A stretch of DNA of 64,000 nt from JBCCMQ01 sp039026235 (GTDB lineage Bacteria > Pseudomonadota > Alphaproteobacteria > Rhodobacterales > Rhodobacteraceae), in the NCBI GenBank assembly GCA_039026235.1, contig JBCCMQ010000011.1, positions 1 to 64,000 on the forward strand, written 5' to 3'. The position numbers and the translations under genes are program-made. This document shows, in pieces, positions 23,898 through 32,393 of the stretch (its first letter is position 1; every line of letters begins with the position of its first letter). The notes below the pieces were generated by a model. That model was not told the origin of the DNA, did not search any database, and worked only from the letters and a program-made list of their open reading frames with translations.

Positions 23898-24362
23898 ATG
23901 GCCAAGCCGTCGGAGATCTCCATCCGCCCTTTGGCGTGGGACGACCGGGAAGAATGGTCAAACCTTTGGTCAGACTATCTGGCTTTTTACGAAACATCGG
24001 TGTCAGACGAGATCAAAGCGACCTATTTTGGCCGGCTTTTGGGCAATGACCCGCAGGACTTTAACGCGCTTGTTGCCGTAGACGGTGCCCGCCTGGTGGG
24101 TCTGGTACATTATCTGTTTCACCGCCACGGATGGATTGTGGCCAACACATGCTACCTGCAGGACCTGTACGCGCGGCCCGATGTGCGGGGGCGGGGCATT
24201 GGACGCGCGCTGATAGAAGCAGTCTATGCCGCCGCTGATGCCGCAGGCGCAGCCAAGGTTTATTGGCAAACCCAGCACACCAATCGGACCGCGCGGCAAC
24301 TTTACGACCGCGTTGGACAGCTAACACCGTTTATCGTTTACCAGCGAGGCGCCACGGCATGA
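23898..24362 (+). CDS. GNAT family N-acetyltransferase
   Basis: A 154-residue acetyl-CoA-dependent acyltransferase. The GNAT core runs from ISIRPLAWDDREEW to the C-terminus; motif A is LYARPDVRGRGIGRALIEAVY (R/QxxGxG/A as RGRGIG), followed by YWQTQHTNRTARQLYDRVG. ATG 23898 directly precedes the domain; a longer GTG start at 23802 overlaps the moxR stop but would add 32 uncharacteristic residues. The stop overlaps the DUF2927 start by ATGA. The acceptor is unknown; location within the MoxR cluster may be incidental or linked. Confidence 0.85.
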   Translation: MAKPSEISIRPLAWDDREEWSNLWSDYLAFYETSVSDEIKATYFGRLLGNDPQDFNALVAVDGARLVGLVHYLFHRHGWIVANTCYLQDLYARPDVRGRGIGRALIEAVYAAADAAGAAKVYWQTQHTNRTARQLYDRVGQLTPFIVYQRGATA

Positions 24363-25732
24363 GATCTGCGTTTTTTCTGTTAGTCGCCGCAGCCCTGGCC
24401 GGATGTGCCAGCCCTGAGTACGCAGAAATTCCGCAGCGCCGCACGTCCCTGCCCGAAACCTTGCCGCCGATGAAGACCTTCGCGCCCGTGGCCGTGGATG
24501 TGCCGTCGCGCCCGAACAACGTGCTTGCGCGCGACTTCATGGAGCTGAGCTTTCAGATGGAAAGCGGGCGGCCATTGCCGACCTTTACCCGGTTCGAAGG
24601 ACCGATCACGATACGGGTCAGCGGAACGACCCAACCCAGTCTGGTGCCCGATCTTGACCATTTGATCGGCCGCCTACGCAACGAGGCGCGTATCGATATC
24701 CGCCGGGTCGCCACCGATCAGGCGGCCAACATCACCGTGCAGACGATCCCGCGCAAAACACTGCAGCGGGTTGTGCCGCATGCGGCGTGTTTTGTCGTTC
24801 CGAATGCGCTCAGCTGGTCCGATTTCCGCCTAAAGCGGCGGAGCAGGCAACTGGACTGGGCAGCGCTTCAGACGCGCGAGCGTGTGGCAATCTTCATGCC
24901 GTCGGACGTCAGCCCGCAAGAGACGCGTGATTGCCTGCACGAAGAAATTGCCCAGGCGCTTGGGCCACTGAACGATCTCTACCGCCTGCCAGGCACGGTC
25001 TTTAACGACGACAACTTTCACACCGTCCTAACCGAGTTCGACATGCTGATGCTGCGCGCCACGTATGCGCCGGAATTGCGCAGCGGCATGTCGGCCTACC
25101 AGGTGGCACAGCGCATTCCTGCCGTCATGGCGCGGATCAATCCGCGTGGCGGCCCCGCCGGTATGGCACCGCCCGACCCGACGCCGCGTGGCTGGATCGA
25201 GGCAATCGAGGGCGCGCTTGGCCCGGGATACTCGCTCGCACGCCGCCGCGTTTCTGCCGAAGCGGCTCTACGCATCGCACAGCGCGAAGGGTGGACCGAC
25301 AACCGCATGGCCTTCAGCCGCTTTGTCTATGCACGCCTGTCGCTCGGCGAAGACACGGACGACGCGCTGTCCAATTTTTTCCAGGCGGCAGAGCTTTATG
25401 CACTGAACCCGGAAACGCAGCTTCAGTCGGCCCATGTGGGCATGCAGATCGCGGCCTATGCCCTTTCGTCGGGCGATGCCCAGACCGCAGAACGTATTGT
25501 AAATGCCCATCTGCCGGTCGTTAACAAAAGCCAGAACGCCGCGCTGCTGGCCACCATGCTAATGATCAAGGCCGAAGCGCTTGAATATCAGGGCCGCGTG
25601 CAGGAAGCGAAGATCGTGCGCCACGACTGCATCGGTTGGGCGCGCTATGGCTTTGGCAGCGAAGAGATCGTGCGCGCGCGTCTGAATGAGATCGCTGCGC
25701 TTGCGCCGGCTCAGGATCGGAGCAGGCTTTGA
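24359..25732 (+). CDS. DUF2927 lipoprotein
   Basis: A 457-residue protein with lipoprotein signal MRSAFFLLVAAALAGCASP (lipobox LAGC). The DUF2927 domain (about 60-290) has FEGPITIRVSG, DLDHLIGRLRNEARIDI and CLHEEIAQALGPLNDLYRLPGTVFNDD; the HEEIAQ block looks like a zincin-type helix, and the TVLTEFDMLMLRATY that follows fits a distant metallopeptidase, but this is inference. The C-terminal part has tetratricopeptide-like helices (ALRIAQREGWTDNRMAF to VHLPVVNKSQNAALLATM region). It overlaps the GNAT stop (ATGA) and the next small gene (TTGA). Confidence 0.87.
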   Translation: MRSAFFLLVAAALAGCASPEYAEIPQRRTSLPETLPPMKTFAPVAVDVPSRPNNVLARDFMELSFQMESGRPLPTFTRFEGPITIRVSGTTQPSLVPDLDHLIGRLRNEARIDIRRVATDQAANITVQTIPRKTLQRVVPHAACFVVPNALSWSDFRLKRRSRQLDWAALQTRERVAIFMPSDVSPQETRDCLHEEIAQALGPLNDLYRLPGTVFNDDNFHTVLTEFDMLMLRATYAPELRSGMSAYQVAQRIPAVMARINPRGGPAGMAPPDPTPRGWIEAIEGALGPGYSLARRRVSAEAALRIAQREGWTDNRMAFSRFVYARLSLGEDTDDALSNFFQAAELYALNPETQLQSAHVGMQIAAYALSSGDAQTAERIVNAHLPVVNKSQNAALLATMLMIKAEALEYQGRVQEAKIVRHDCIGWARYGFGSEEIVRARLNEIAALAPAQDRSRL

Positions 25733-25896
25733 TTCCCATCCTCGGCTTCTTTGCCGGAGCCGCCTATGGCGCCCATAGGGCCTGGCGCAACAAGGGCAAG
25801 CGGCTCGACATCGCGCAGTACGCCGGGGTTTACGGAATCCTCTTCGCGATACTGGCCTTGTTTGCCAATATCTTCCTGATCCGATCGGTCTTCTAG
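25729..25896 (+). CDS. Small membrane protein with TTG start
   Basis: A 55-residue protein read from TTG 25729, which overlaps the TGA of the DUF2927 gene (TTGA). It has two hydrophobic helices, IPILGFFAGAAYGAHRAW and GVYGILFAILALFANIFLI, around a basic loop RNKGKRLDIAQYAG, so it is a two-pass inner-membrane protein. Proteins of this shape in Rhodobacteraceae have sometimes been mislabelled apolipoprotein acyltransferase, but this is far too short for that. It lies 17 bases before the VWA gene, fully inside the operon. Function unknown. Confidence 0.7.
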   Translation: MIPILGFFAGAAYGAHRAWRNKGKRLDIAQYAGVYGILFAILALFANIFLIRSVF

Positions 25897-25913
25897 CAAG
25901 CCGGGAAACGCCA

Positions 25914-27098
25914 ATGTTTCTGCCCTTCTTCGACAGCTTGCGCGCCCACGGCGTGCCGGTCTCGGTGCGCGAATACCTGGCGTTCCTCGAAGGCATGCAG
26001 GCTGGAATGGTCACCTATGATGTCGATGGCTTCTACTATCTGGCGCGCACGGCCATGGTTAAGGACGAGCGTCACCTGGACCGCTTCGACCGGGCCTTTG
26101 CAACCGCATTCGAGGGCTTGGCCGCAATTGATCTTGATGCGGTCATTGAGGCCATCGAGGTGCCGGCGGACTGGTTGCGCAAGCTTGCCGAAAAACATCT
26201 GACCGAAGAAGAGAAGGCCGAGATCGCGGCGGCCGGCGGCTTTGACAAGCTGATGGAGACCCTGCGTGCGCGCCTGAAGGAACAGGAAGGGCGTCATCAG
26301 GGCGGCTCTAAATGGATCGGAACGGCCGGAACTTCGCCCTTTGGCGCCTATGGCTACAACCCCGAAGGTGTGCGCATTGGACAGGCCGAAAGCCGCCATC
26401 AGCGCGCGGTAAAGGTCTGGGACAGGCGCGATTTTCGCAACCTTGACGATCAGGTCGAGATCGGGACGCGCAACATAAAGGTCGCGCTGCGACGGCTGCG
26501 GCGCTGGGCGCGCGAAGGCGCGGCGGACGAACTGGACCTGGACGGCACTATTCGGTCCACGGCCGAACATGGTTATCTTGATGTGAAGACCCGTCCCGAA
26601 CGCCGAAATGCTGTAAAGGTCCTTCTGTTTCTGGACGTGGGCGGATCGATGGATCCATATGTGAAAGTGGTCGAAGAGCTGTTCTCGGCAGCCCGCGCTG
26701 AGTTCAAGCATCTGGAGTACTTCTACTTTCACAACTGCCTTTACGAGGGCCTTTGGCGGGACAATCGGCGACGCTGGAACGCGCAGATCTCTACCGCCGA
26801 GGTCCTGCGCACCTACGGCCATGACTACAAATGCATCTTCGTGGGCGATGCCAGCATGTCACCTTATGAGATCGCGGTTCCCGGCGGCGCTAACGAACAC
26901 TGGAACGAAGAAGCAGGGGAAGTCTGGTTGAAACGGGCGTTCCTGCAATGGCCAAGCCACATCTGGCTAAACCCCCTGCCAGACAAGCATTGGCGCTATA
27001 CCCAGTCGATCGGCATGATCCAGTCGTTGCTCGATGGACCGATGGTGTCTTTGACCCTGGGCGGGATCGAGCAGGGAATGAAGTCGCTAGGCCGATAG
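25914..27098 (+). CDS. CoxE-like VWA domain protein
   Basis: A 394-residue protein of the CoxE family, partner of MoxR ATPases. Residues 1-230 are the helical N-terminal region (MFLPFFDSLRAHGVPVSVREYL, a hallmark of the family). The VWA domain begins at VKVLLFLDVGGSMDPY (235-249), a MIDAS of the form DxGGS in place of DxSxS, and ends near PHIWLNPLP with GMIQSLLDGPMVSLTLGG. In CO dehydrogenase, CoxE helps build the metal site; here the client is unknown. It is in one operon with MoxR, GNAT, DUF2927 and a small membrane protein. Confidence 0.88.
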   Translation: MFLPFFDSLRAHGVPVSVREYLAFLEGMQAGMVTYDVDGFYYLARTAMVKDERHLDRFDRAFATAFEGLAAIDLDAVIEAIEVPADWLRKLAEKHLTEEEKAEIAAAGGFDKLMETLRARLKEQEGRHQGGSKWIGTAGTSPFGAYGYNPEGVRIGQAESRHQRAVKVWDRRDFRNLDDQVEIGTRNIKVALRRLRRWAREGAADELDLDGTIRSTAEHGYLDVKTRPERRNAVKVLLFLDVGGSMDPYVKVVEELFSAARAEFKHLEYFYFHNCLYEGLWRDNRRRWNAQISTAEVLRTYGHDYKCIFVGDASMSPYEIAVPGGANEHWNEEAGEVWLKRAFLQWPSHIWLNPLPDKHWRYTQSIGMIQSLLDGPMVSLTLGGIEQGMKSLGR

Positions 27099-27152
27099 AC
27101 CAAAGAAACTGTGAAAGTTGCCTGACGAGCCGGTTCACCCCATATCTGAGCC

Positions 27153-27848
27153 ATGATCAAGTTCACGCCCATCCTTCTGGCACTTCTTTACGGCATCGCC
27201 ATGTACCGCTTCTCTGCCTGGCGGACGGCGCGCCAGCTCGATTCGCAGTCATCGGAACTGGCTGATCCTTTGCTGAAGGTCCTGACCGACCGGATGGCGG
27301 GCGCCTTGGACGTCGACCGCATTCCGGTTCACATCTACGAGATTGAGCCGGTGAATGGTCTAGCGGCACCTGATGGGCGGATTTTCATCACGCGCGGCTT
27401 TTATAAGAAATATCGCTCGGGAGAGGTAACGGCCGATGAACTGGCCAGCGTGATTGCCCATGAACTGGGACATGTGGCGCTGGGACATTCGCGCCGAAGG
27501 ATGATCGACTTTTCCGGGCAGAACGCGTTGCGCACGGCCCTGGCAATGGTTCTGTCGCGCATCATTCCCGGTTTCGGCGTCTGGATCGCCAACGGGCTGA
27601 TGTCGCTTCTCATGGCGCGTCTTTCGCGCAGTGATGAATATGAGGCCGATGCTTATGCCGCCGCGCTCCTGACCAAGGCAGGTATCGGGACGGCGCCCCA
27701 GAAGACCCTGTTCGGAAAGCTTGAGGCGCTGACCCAGGCGCGGGCCGGTACTGTGCCCGCATGGTTGTTGAGCCATCCGAAAACGCAAGAACGGATCAAG
27801 GCGATCGAGCAGCTTGAGGCCGATTGGGCCGAAGCGCCGGGCGCCTGA
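27153..27848 (+). CDS. M48 family metalloprotease
   Basis: A 231-residue membrane-linked zinc protease. The N-terminal MIKFTPILLALLYGIAMYRF is a membrane anchor; the zinc motif is HELGH (103-107) within SVIAHELGHVALGHSRRR, and the third ligand is in SRSDEYEADAYAAALLTKAG. A second hydrophobic stretch, ALAMVLSRIIPGFGVWIANGLM, follows. It resembles HtpX/Oma1-like proteases of protein quality control and sits 54 bases after the CoxE-like gene. The active site faces either the cytoplasm or the periplasm; the sequence does not settle this. Confidence 0.88.
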   Translation: MIKFTPILLALLYGIAMYRFSAWRTARQLDSQSSELADPLLKVLTDRMAGALDVDRIPVHIYEIEPVNGLAAPDGRIFITRGFYKKYRSGEVTADELASVIAHELGHVALGHSRRRMIDFSGQNALRTALAMVLSRIIPGFGVWIANGLMSLLMARLSRSDEYEADAYAAALLTKAGIGTAPQKTLFGKLEALTQARAGTVPAWLLSHPKTQERIKAIEQLEADWAEAPGA

Positions 27849-27851
27849 TAT

Positions 27852-28394
27852 CTAGCCAGACAGCGCCTTGGCCAAACGCGGCAACCGCGCCCGTTTAAGG
27901 ACCGAGCGAAGCGGCATAGCCTTGCCGCTGACCTTTGTGGCTTGGGCCGATGCCGTTTCGGCAATGCTTTCGATCTTCGAAGGCGCCTCACTCCAAAGCG
28001 CGCGCAAAAACGCATCGGGGTCCTGGCGCGACAGCCCTTCGGCGTTCAGCGTATGGCGCGGAAAATCGCGCGCATTGAGCGTGACCAAGAGATCGGCCGA
28101 ACCGGCAATAGCCGAGGCCAGTACGTGCACATCGTTCGGGTCAGGCAGCACCAGTCGGTCCAAATCCCTTTGGTGCGGAAGGCAGGAGCTTGCGGGCCAT
28201 TTCACATCCAAAAGCGCGGCCTCGGCCCTTACGGCAGAACCGGCAGCCGGATCATCACGGCCCACGGCGCGTGCCCATTCCTCAAGGATCCTGGGGGACC
28301 AGAGCGGCTGGTACAGCCCCGCCTCGGCCGCCCCGATCAACAAAGTGCGCATCACTGTGGGGAATAGCACGCAGGCGTCCAGAAGAACCTTCAT
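27852..28394 (-). CDS. PIN domain protein
   Basis: A 180-residue PIN-fold putative ribonuclease. The acidic residues are at Asp6 (MKVLLDACVLFP), Glu38/39 (RILEEW), Asp88 (LPDPNDVHVLASA) and Asp110 (TLNARDF), the usual PIN tetrad. The N-terminal 120 residues carry the fold; the rest is a basic C-terminal extension (VLKRARLPRLAKAL). It overlaps the upstream RlmI-like gene by four bases (28391-28394). No antitoxin gene is adjacent, so it is probably not a classical VapC toxin. Confidence 0.8.
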   Translation of the reverse strand: MKVLLDACVLFPTVMRTLLIGAAEAGLYQPLWSPRILEEWARAVGRDDPAAGSAVRAEAALLDVKWPASSCLPHQRDLDRLVLPDPNDVHVLASAIAGSADLLVTLNARDFPRHTLNAEGLSRQDPDAFLRALWSEAPSKIESIAETASAQATKVSGKAMPLRSVLKRARLPRLAKALSG

Positions 28395-29608
28395 TCAACC
28401 AGCCGGAAGAACAGCACCTTCAGATATCCGGATTCAGCCAGCGCAGGATGCAGCGGATGGTCGGGCCCGGCAAACCCGGTGTGAACAATTTGTGCCCTTC
28501 GTCCCGCCCGGCCGATACCGCGCAGACAGGCGGCGCGAAACCGGTCCAGATCGGCCGCATGCGAACAGGAACAAAGCACCAGATACCCGTGCTGGGCGAC
28601 CAGCGGCGCGGCAAGCCGTGCCACCCGTTCGTAGGCCCGCAAACCGGCATCGAGCGCCGCCTTATGGGGCGCGAACGCAGGCGGGTCGCAGACTACGGCT
28701 TCGAATGTCTCGCCAGCTTCAGAAAGTTCGCCCAGTACGTCAAAAGCGTCACCACGGCGGGTCTCAAGTCGCTCACCGAAGCCACTTTCATTTGCACCGG
28801 CCTCGGCCAATTCGAGCGCCCGCGCCGACGCGTCTACCGCCAGCGCCCGCGCCGCGCCGCCCGCAAGCGCCGCCAGCGAAAATCCCCCGACATGGGAAAA
28901 AACGTCTAGAACGGCCGATCCGGCCGCCAAGCTTGCAAAGAACGCGTGATTGGGCCGCTGGTCGAAGAAAAGACCGGTTTTCTGGCCGTCCCGGGTGTCG
29001 GCCAGGTAGCTGGCGCCATTCATCGGGACACGGATCAGACCCGCGCTTTCACCGCCACCGATCAGCCAATCGGATCGGTCGTCGAGACCTTCGAGTGTTC
29101 GTGTACGGCCGGAAGCGTTCTTGAAGACGTGGACGATGCCACCAACCGAAACGGCAGCATCCGCCAGCGGTCCGCACAGTCGGTCGGCCCAAGCCGCGTT
29201 GGGTTGAAGCACAATTGTGTCACCGAAACGATCGATCACCACGCCCGGAAGACCATCCGCCTCGGCGTGAACCCAGCGATAGAAGGGCGTATCGTAAAGA
29301 CGCGCGCGATGGGACAGCGCCGCTTCAAGACGCGCCGCCAGCCATGCATGGTCGATTTCGGCATCGGGCCGGGAGTCAAGCATGCGGGCGAATATCTTGG
29401 ACTGAGGGTTTACTGCGACCGTCCCAAGCGGGCGCCGGTCGGCGTCTTCAAGCTGCGCAATCGTGCCGGGCGCAAGGGCCCTGGTCCGTCGGTCGGCGGC
29501 GATTTCGCTGGCGTAAGCCCATGGAAATCCACGCCGGATTGCCTGGGCCGCCGCCTTCGGTTTCAGGCGCACAGTGCGCCGGTTGCTGGTCGTCTCAGAC
29601 GTATCCAT
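28391..29608 (-). CDS. RlmI-like 23S rRNA cytosine methyltransferase
   Basis: A 405-residue SAM enzyme of the RlmI / COG1092 family. The N-terminal PUA region (about 12-85, RLKPKAAAQAIRRGFPWAYASEI) binds RNA, FDQRPNHAFFASLAAGSAVLDVFSHVGGFSL holds motif I, and VVCDPPAFAPHKAALD is the family motif IV; LVLCSCSHAADL has the catalytic-region Cys. RlmI makes m5C1962 in E. coli; the exact target here is inferred. It overlaps the PIN gene downstream. ATG 29608 gives MDTSETTSNRR. Confidence 0.88.
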   Translation of the reverse strand: MDTSETTSNRRTVRLKPKAAAQAIRRGFPWAYASEIAADRRTRALAPGTIAQLEDADRRPLGTVAVNPQSKIFARMLDSRPDAEIDHAWLAARLEAALSHRARLYDTPFYRWVHAEADGLPGVVIDRFGDTIVLQPNAAWADRLCGPLADAAVSVGGIVHVFKNASGRTRTLEGLDDRSDWLIGGGESAGLIRVPMNGASYLADTRDGQKTGLFFDQRPNHAFFASLAAGSAVLDVFSHVGGFSLAALAGGAARALAVDASARALELAEAGANESGFGERLETRRGDAFDVLGELSEAGETFEAVVCDPPAFAPHKAALDAGLRAYERVARLAAPLVAQHGYLVLCSCSHAADLDRFRAACLRGIGRAGRRAQIVHTGFAGPDHPLHPALAESGYLKVLFFRLVE

Positions 29609-29652
29609 GGGCCGACGGTCTATGTCGACCCAGCGGCCGGTTCAATCGCTGA

Positions 29653-29775
29653 TCAGCGTGCGCGGCGCAGTTTGCGCATGGCGCGCCCGATAGCATTCGC
29701 CAGTGCTTCGCCGCGGATCTCTTCCGCGCGGCGATAGACATCACGCAACACAATGTGGCTTCCGAATTCGTACAT
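29653..29775 (-). CDS. 40-residue basic protein
   Basis: A short protein MYEFGSHIVLRDVYRRAEEIRGE that ends in RAMRKLRRAR, mostly one amphipathic basic helix. ATG 29775 has CAGGAG at ideal spacing, so it is translated. Similar tiny proteins are found in related bacteria and recall DUF1127-type Arg-rich proteins, but the signature is not exact. It stands alone 44 bases before the RlmI-like gene. No function is proposed. Confidence 0.6.
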   Translation of the reverse strand: MYEFGSHIVLRDVYRRAEEIRGEALANAIGRAMRKLRRAR

Positions 29776-29900
29776 TGCCTTCGTCTCCTGTTCTTCAGAC
29801 GCTATATCTGGGCGCGTGGAGACCTTAACCAGATCCAAACGCTGCATGGCCGCTATGCACCTGCAGAAACCCGGTTGTGCACAGGAGAACTTTTTGCTAT

Positions 29901-29912
29901 GTTAGCGCTAAC
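29901..29912. promoter_or_regulatory. LacI-type operator before edd
   Basis: GTTAGCGCTAAC is a perfect 12-bp palindrome with the central CG typical of LacI-family sites, 58 bases before the edd start. It is the only such site here and lies in the sole intergenic space before the edd-PPOX-eda operon. The regulator is unknown; the LacI protein at 60478 has a different palindrome at its own promoter. Confidence 0.6.
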
Positions 29913-29970
29913 GAAACTCCCATAGTTCCACCCTCAACGCGTCCGGCCACCCCAGCCAAATAGGTAGCTC

Positions 29971-31776
29971 ATGCCGCTCAACGCCACCGTCTCCGCCGTC
30001 ACCGAAAAGATACGAAAACGCTCGTCAGAGACGAGGCGCGCATATATGGACCGCATGTCGCGGGCCGCGGACGACGGCCCCCGCCGGGCCCATCTGAGCT
30101 GTGGCAACCTAGCCCACGCCTACGCCGCCATGGGCAGCGACAAGGACCGGTTGGTTGAGGCCCGTGCACCTAATCTGGGCATTGTGACCGCCTATAACGA
30201 CATGCTGTCGGCCCACCAGCCGTTTGAGCGCTTCCCCGATCTGATCCGCGCCGCTGCCCGCGACTGCGGTGCGACGGCCCAGGTGGCCGGTGGCGTGCCG
30301 GCCATGTGTGACGGGGTGACCCAGGGCCAGCCCGGGATGGAGTTGAGCCTGTTTTCGCGCGACGTCATCGCGCTGGCGGCCGGGGTGGCACTGTCGCACA
30401 ACACCTTCGATGCGGCGGTCTACTTGGGCGTTTGTGACAAGATCGTCCCCGGCCTGATTATCGCCGCCGCGACCTTTGGCCATATCCCCGGTGTCTTTCT
30501 GCCTGCAGGTCCCATGACCAGCGGATTGCCGAACGACGAGAAAGCCAAGGTGCGCCAGAAGTTCGCAGCCGGTGAGATTGGTCGGGACGAACTGATGGCC
30601 GCCGAAATGGCGAGCTATCACGGCCCAGGAACCTGCACGTTTTATGGCACGGCCAACACCAACCAGATGCTCATGGAGTTCATGGGCCTTCACTTACCGG
30701 GCGCAAGCTTTGTCAATCCGGGCACGCCGCTGCGCGAGGCGCTAACCGTGGCGGGGACCGAGCGGGCGCTTCAGATCACCGCGCTTGGCAACGCCTACAC
30801 GCCGGTCGCCCAGGTGCTGGACGAGCGGGCGTTTGTGAACGGGATTGTCGGATTGATGGCGACCGGCGGGTCCACCAACCTCGTCCTCCATCTGCCGGCC
30901 ATGGCCCGGGCCGCCGGCGTTCTTTTGGAACTGGATGATTTCGCCAAGCTAAGCGCCGCCACACCGCTGATGGCCAAGGTTTATCCGAACGGTCTTGCCG
31001 ACGTGAACCATTTCCACGCCGCGGGCGGGCTTGGCTACATGATTGGTGAGTTGCTCGACAGCGGCCTGCTGCATGCCGATGCTCGCACCGTCATGGGCGA
31101 CGGTCTTGCCCGCTACGCGCAAGAGCCAAAGCTTCGCGACGGCGAACTCACTTGGGAAGACGGCCCGCGCGAGACTTTGAATGACAAGGTGCTGCGCCCT
31201 GTATCGCAGGCGTTTCAGCCAACCGGCGGACTGGCTCAGCTGTCTGGCAACCTTGGCCATGGCGTCATGAAGGTGTCCGCCGTAGCGCCAGAGCGCCACA
31301 TCATCGAAGCCCCCGCGCGGGTGTTCCATGATCAGAGCGAGGTCAAGGCGGCCTTTCGAAACGGCACGTTGAACGGCGATGCGGTGGTCGTCGTCCGGTT
31401 CCAAGGCCCCAGATCGAACGGCATGCCCGAATTGCACAGTCTCACGCCTGTACTGGCAGTGCTTCAAGATCGCGGCCACAAGGTGGCCTTGGTCACCGAT
31501 GGCCGGATGTCGGGCGCGTCGGGCAAGGTGCCCTCGGCCATTCACGTCTGTCCCGAGGCGGCCGACGGCGGCCCGATTGCAAAGGTGCGCGACGGCGATA
31601 TTGTGCGCGTCGACGCCGTGGCCGGAACCCTGACGGTTCTGGCCGATGACTTTGATGATCGGACGGCGGTGACGGCTGATCTTTCGGCCAATGAATTTGG
31701 CATCGGGCGCGAGCTGTTTTCGGTTTTTCGCGCCAATGCGGGGTTGGCCAGCGAAGGGGCTTGTTCAGTCGCATGA
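29971..31776 (+). CDS. edd: Phosphogluconate dehydratase
   Basis: Edd converts 6-phosphogluconate to KDPG, the first dedicated Entner-Doudoroff step. The 601-residue IlvD/Edd protein carries the Fe-S-type Cys in GGVPAMCDGVTQGQPGMELSLFSRD and in LGVCDKIVPG, plus NGIVGLMATGGSTNLVLHLPA and VTDGRMSGASGKVPSAIH, all typical. Length matches Edd (about 600) rather than IlvD. ATG 29971 follows the LacI-type palindrome. Its stop overlaps the next gene by ATGA, and eda follows, so the pathway pair is kept together. zwf and pgl are not in the window. Confidence 0.96.
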   Translation: MPLNATVSAVTEKIRKRSSETRRAYMDRMSRAADDGPRRAHLSCGNLAHAYAAMGSDKDRLVEARAPNLGIVTAYNDMLSAHQPFERFPDLIRAAARDCGATAQVAGGVPAMCDGVTQGQPGMELSLFSRDVIALAAGVALSHNTFDAAVYLGVCDKIVPGLIIAAATFGHIPGVFLPAGPMTSGLPNDEKAKVRQKFAAGEIGRDELMAAEMASYHGPGTCTFYGTANTNQMLMEFMGLHLPGASFVNPGTPLREALTVAGTERALQITALGNAYTPVAQVLDERAFVNGIVGLMATGGSTNLVLHLPAMARAAGVLLELDDFAKLSAATPLMAKVYPNGLADVNHFHAAGGLGYMIGELLDSGLLHADARTVMGDGLARYAQEPKLRDGELTWEDGPRETLNDKVLRPVSQAFQPTGGLAQLSGNLGHGVMKVSAVAPERHIIEAPARVFHDQSEVKAAFRNGTLNGDAVVVVRFQGPRSNGMPELHSLTPVLAVLQDRGHKVALVTDGRMSGASGKVPSAIHVCPEAADGGPIAKVRDGDIVRVDAVAGTLTVLADDFDDRTAVTADLSANEFGIGRELFSVFRANAGLASEGACSVA

Positions 31777-32387
31777 CGGAAGACTTCAGCACCATCAACA
31801 CAGTCGAGGAACTTGAGGCATACTATGGGTCACCGAGGCCGGCGGCCCTTGTAAAGGTGGCGCGGCGCATGACAGCGGAATACGCCCGCTGGATCGAGGC
31901 GTCGCGTTTCTGTGCTCTTGGAACCGTGGGGCCAGACGGACTTGATGTATCCCCCAGGGGGGACCGCGATCCGGTGGTTGCGATCCTTGATGAGACCACG
32001 CTCGCCCTGCCCGACCGGCGCGGCAACGACCGGCTCGATTCCTTGCGCAATGTCGTGCAGGATCCGCGCGTGTCTCTGATGTTCATGGTGCCCGGCGAAA
32101 ACAATGTCGTTCGGGTTATCGGCACCGGTGCCGTGTCGACGAACCCGGAACTGCTGAACCGCTTCGGCGTCGACGGTGCGCTGCCGCGGTCGGTCATCCT
32201 GGTGCGGATCGGCGAGATCTACTTTCAATGCGCGCGTGCGCTGATCCGTTCAGAGCTTTGGACATCCGAAAAAACGGCGAACCTGCCGACGGTCGGCGAA
32301 ATCCTGGCAGCAATGTCCGGAGGTGCCGAAGGCGGCAAGGGCTATGATCGGGATTGGAATGCGCGTGCCCAGAAGACCATGTGGTAG
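31773..32387 (+). CDS. PPOX-type FMN-binding flavoprotein
   Basis: A 204-residue member of the pyridoxamine 5'-phosphate oxidase-like split-barrel family, MSMEG_1061-like branch. The FMN-site pattern is CALGTVGPDGLDVSPRGD with FMVPGENNVVRVIGTG and later IYFQCARALIRSELW. Such proteins use FMN or F420 to oxidise or reduce small molecules; the substrate is unknown. Its ATG overlaps the edd stop and its stop is six bases before eda, so it is inside an Entner-Doudoroff operon, an unexpected neighbour. ATG 31773 is chosen over the frame from 31761 for that overlap. Confidence 0.88.
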   Translation: MTEDFSTINTVEELEAYYGSPRPAALVKVARRMTAEYARWIEASRFCALGTVGPDGLDVSPRGDRDPVVAILDETTLALPDRRGNDRLDSLRNVVQDPRVSLMFMVPGENNVVRVIGTGAVSTNPELLNRFGVDGALPRSVILVRIGEIYFQCARALIRSELWTSEKTANLPTVGEILAAMSGGAEGGKGYDRDWNARAQKTMW

Positions 32388-32393
32388 CGATCG

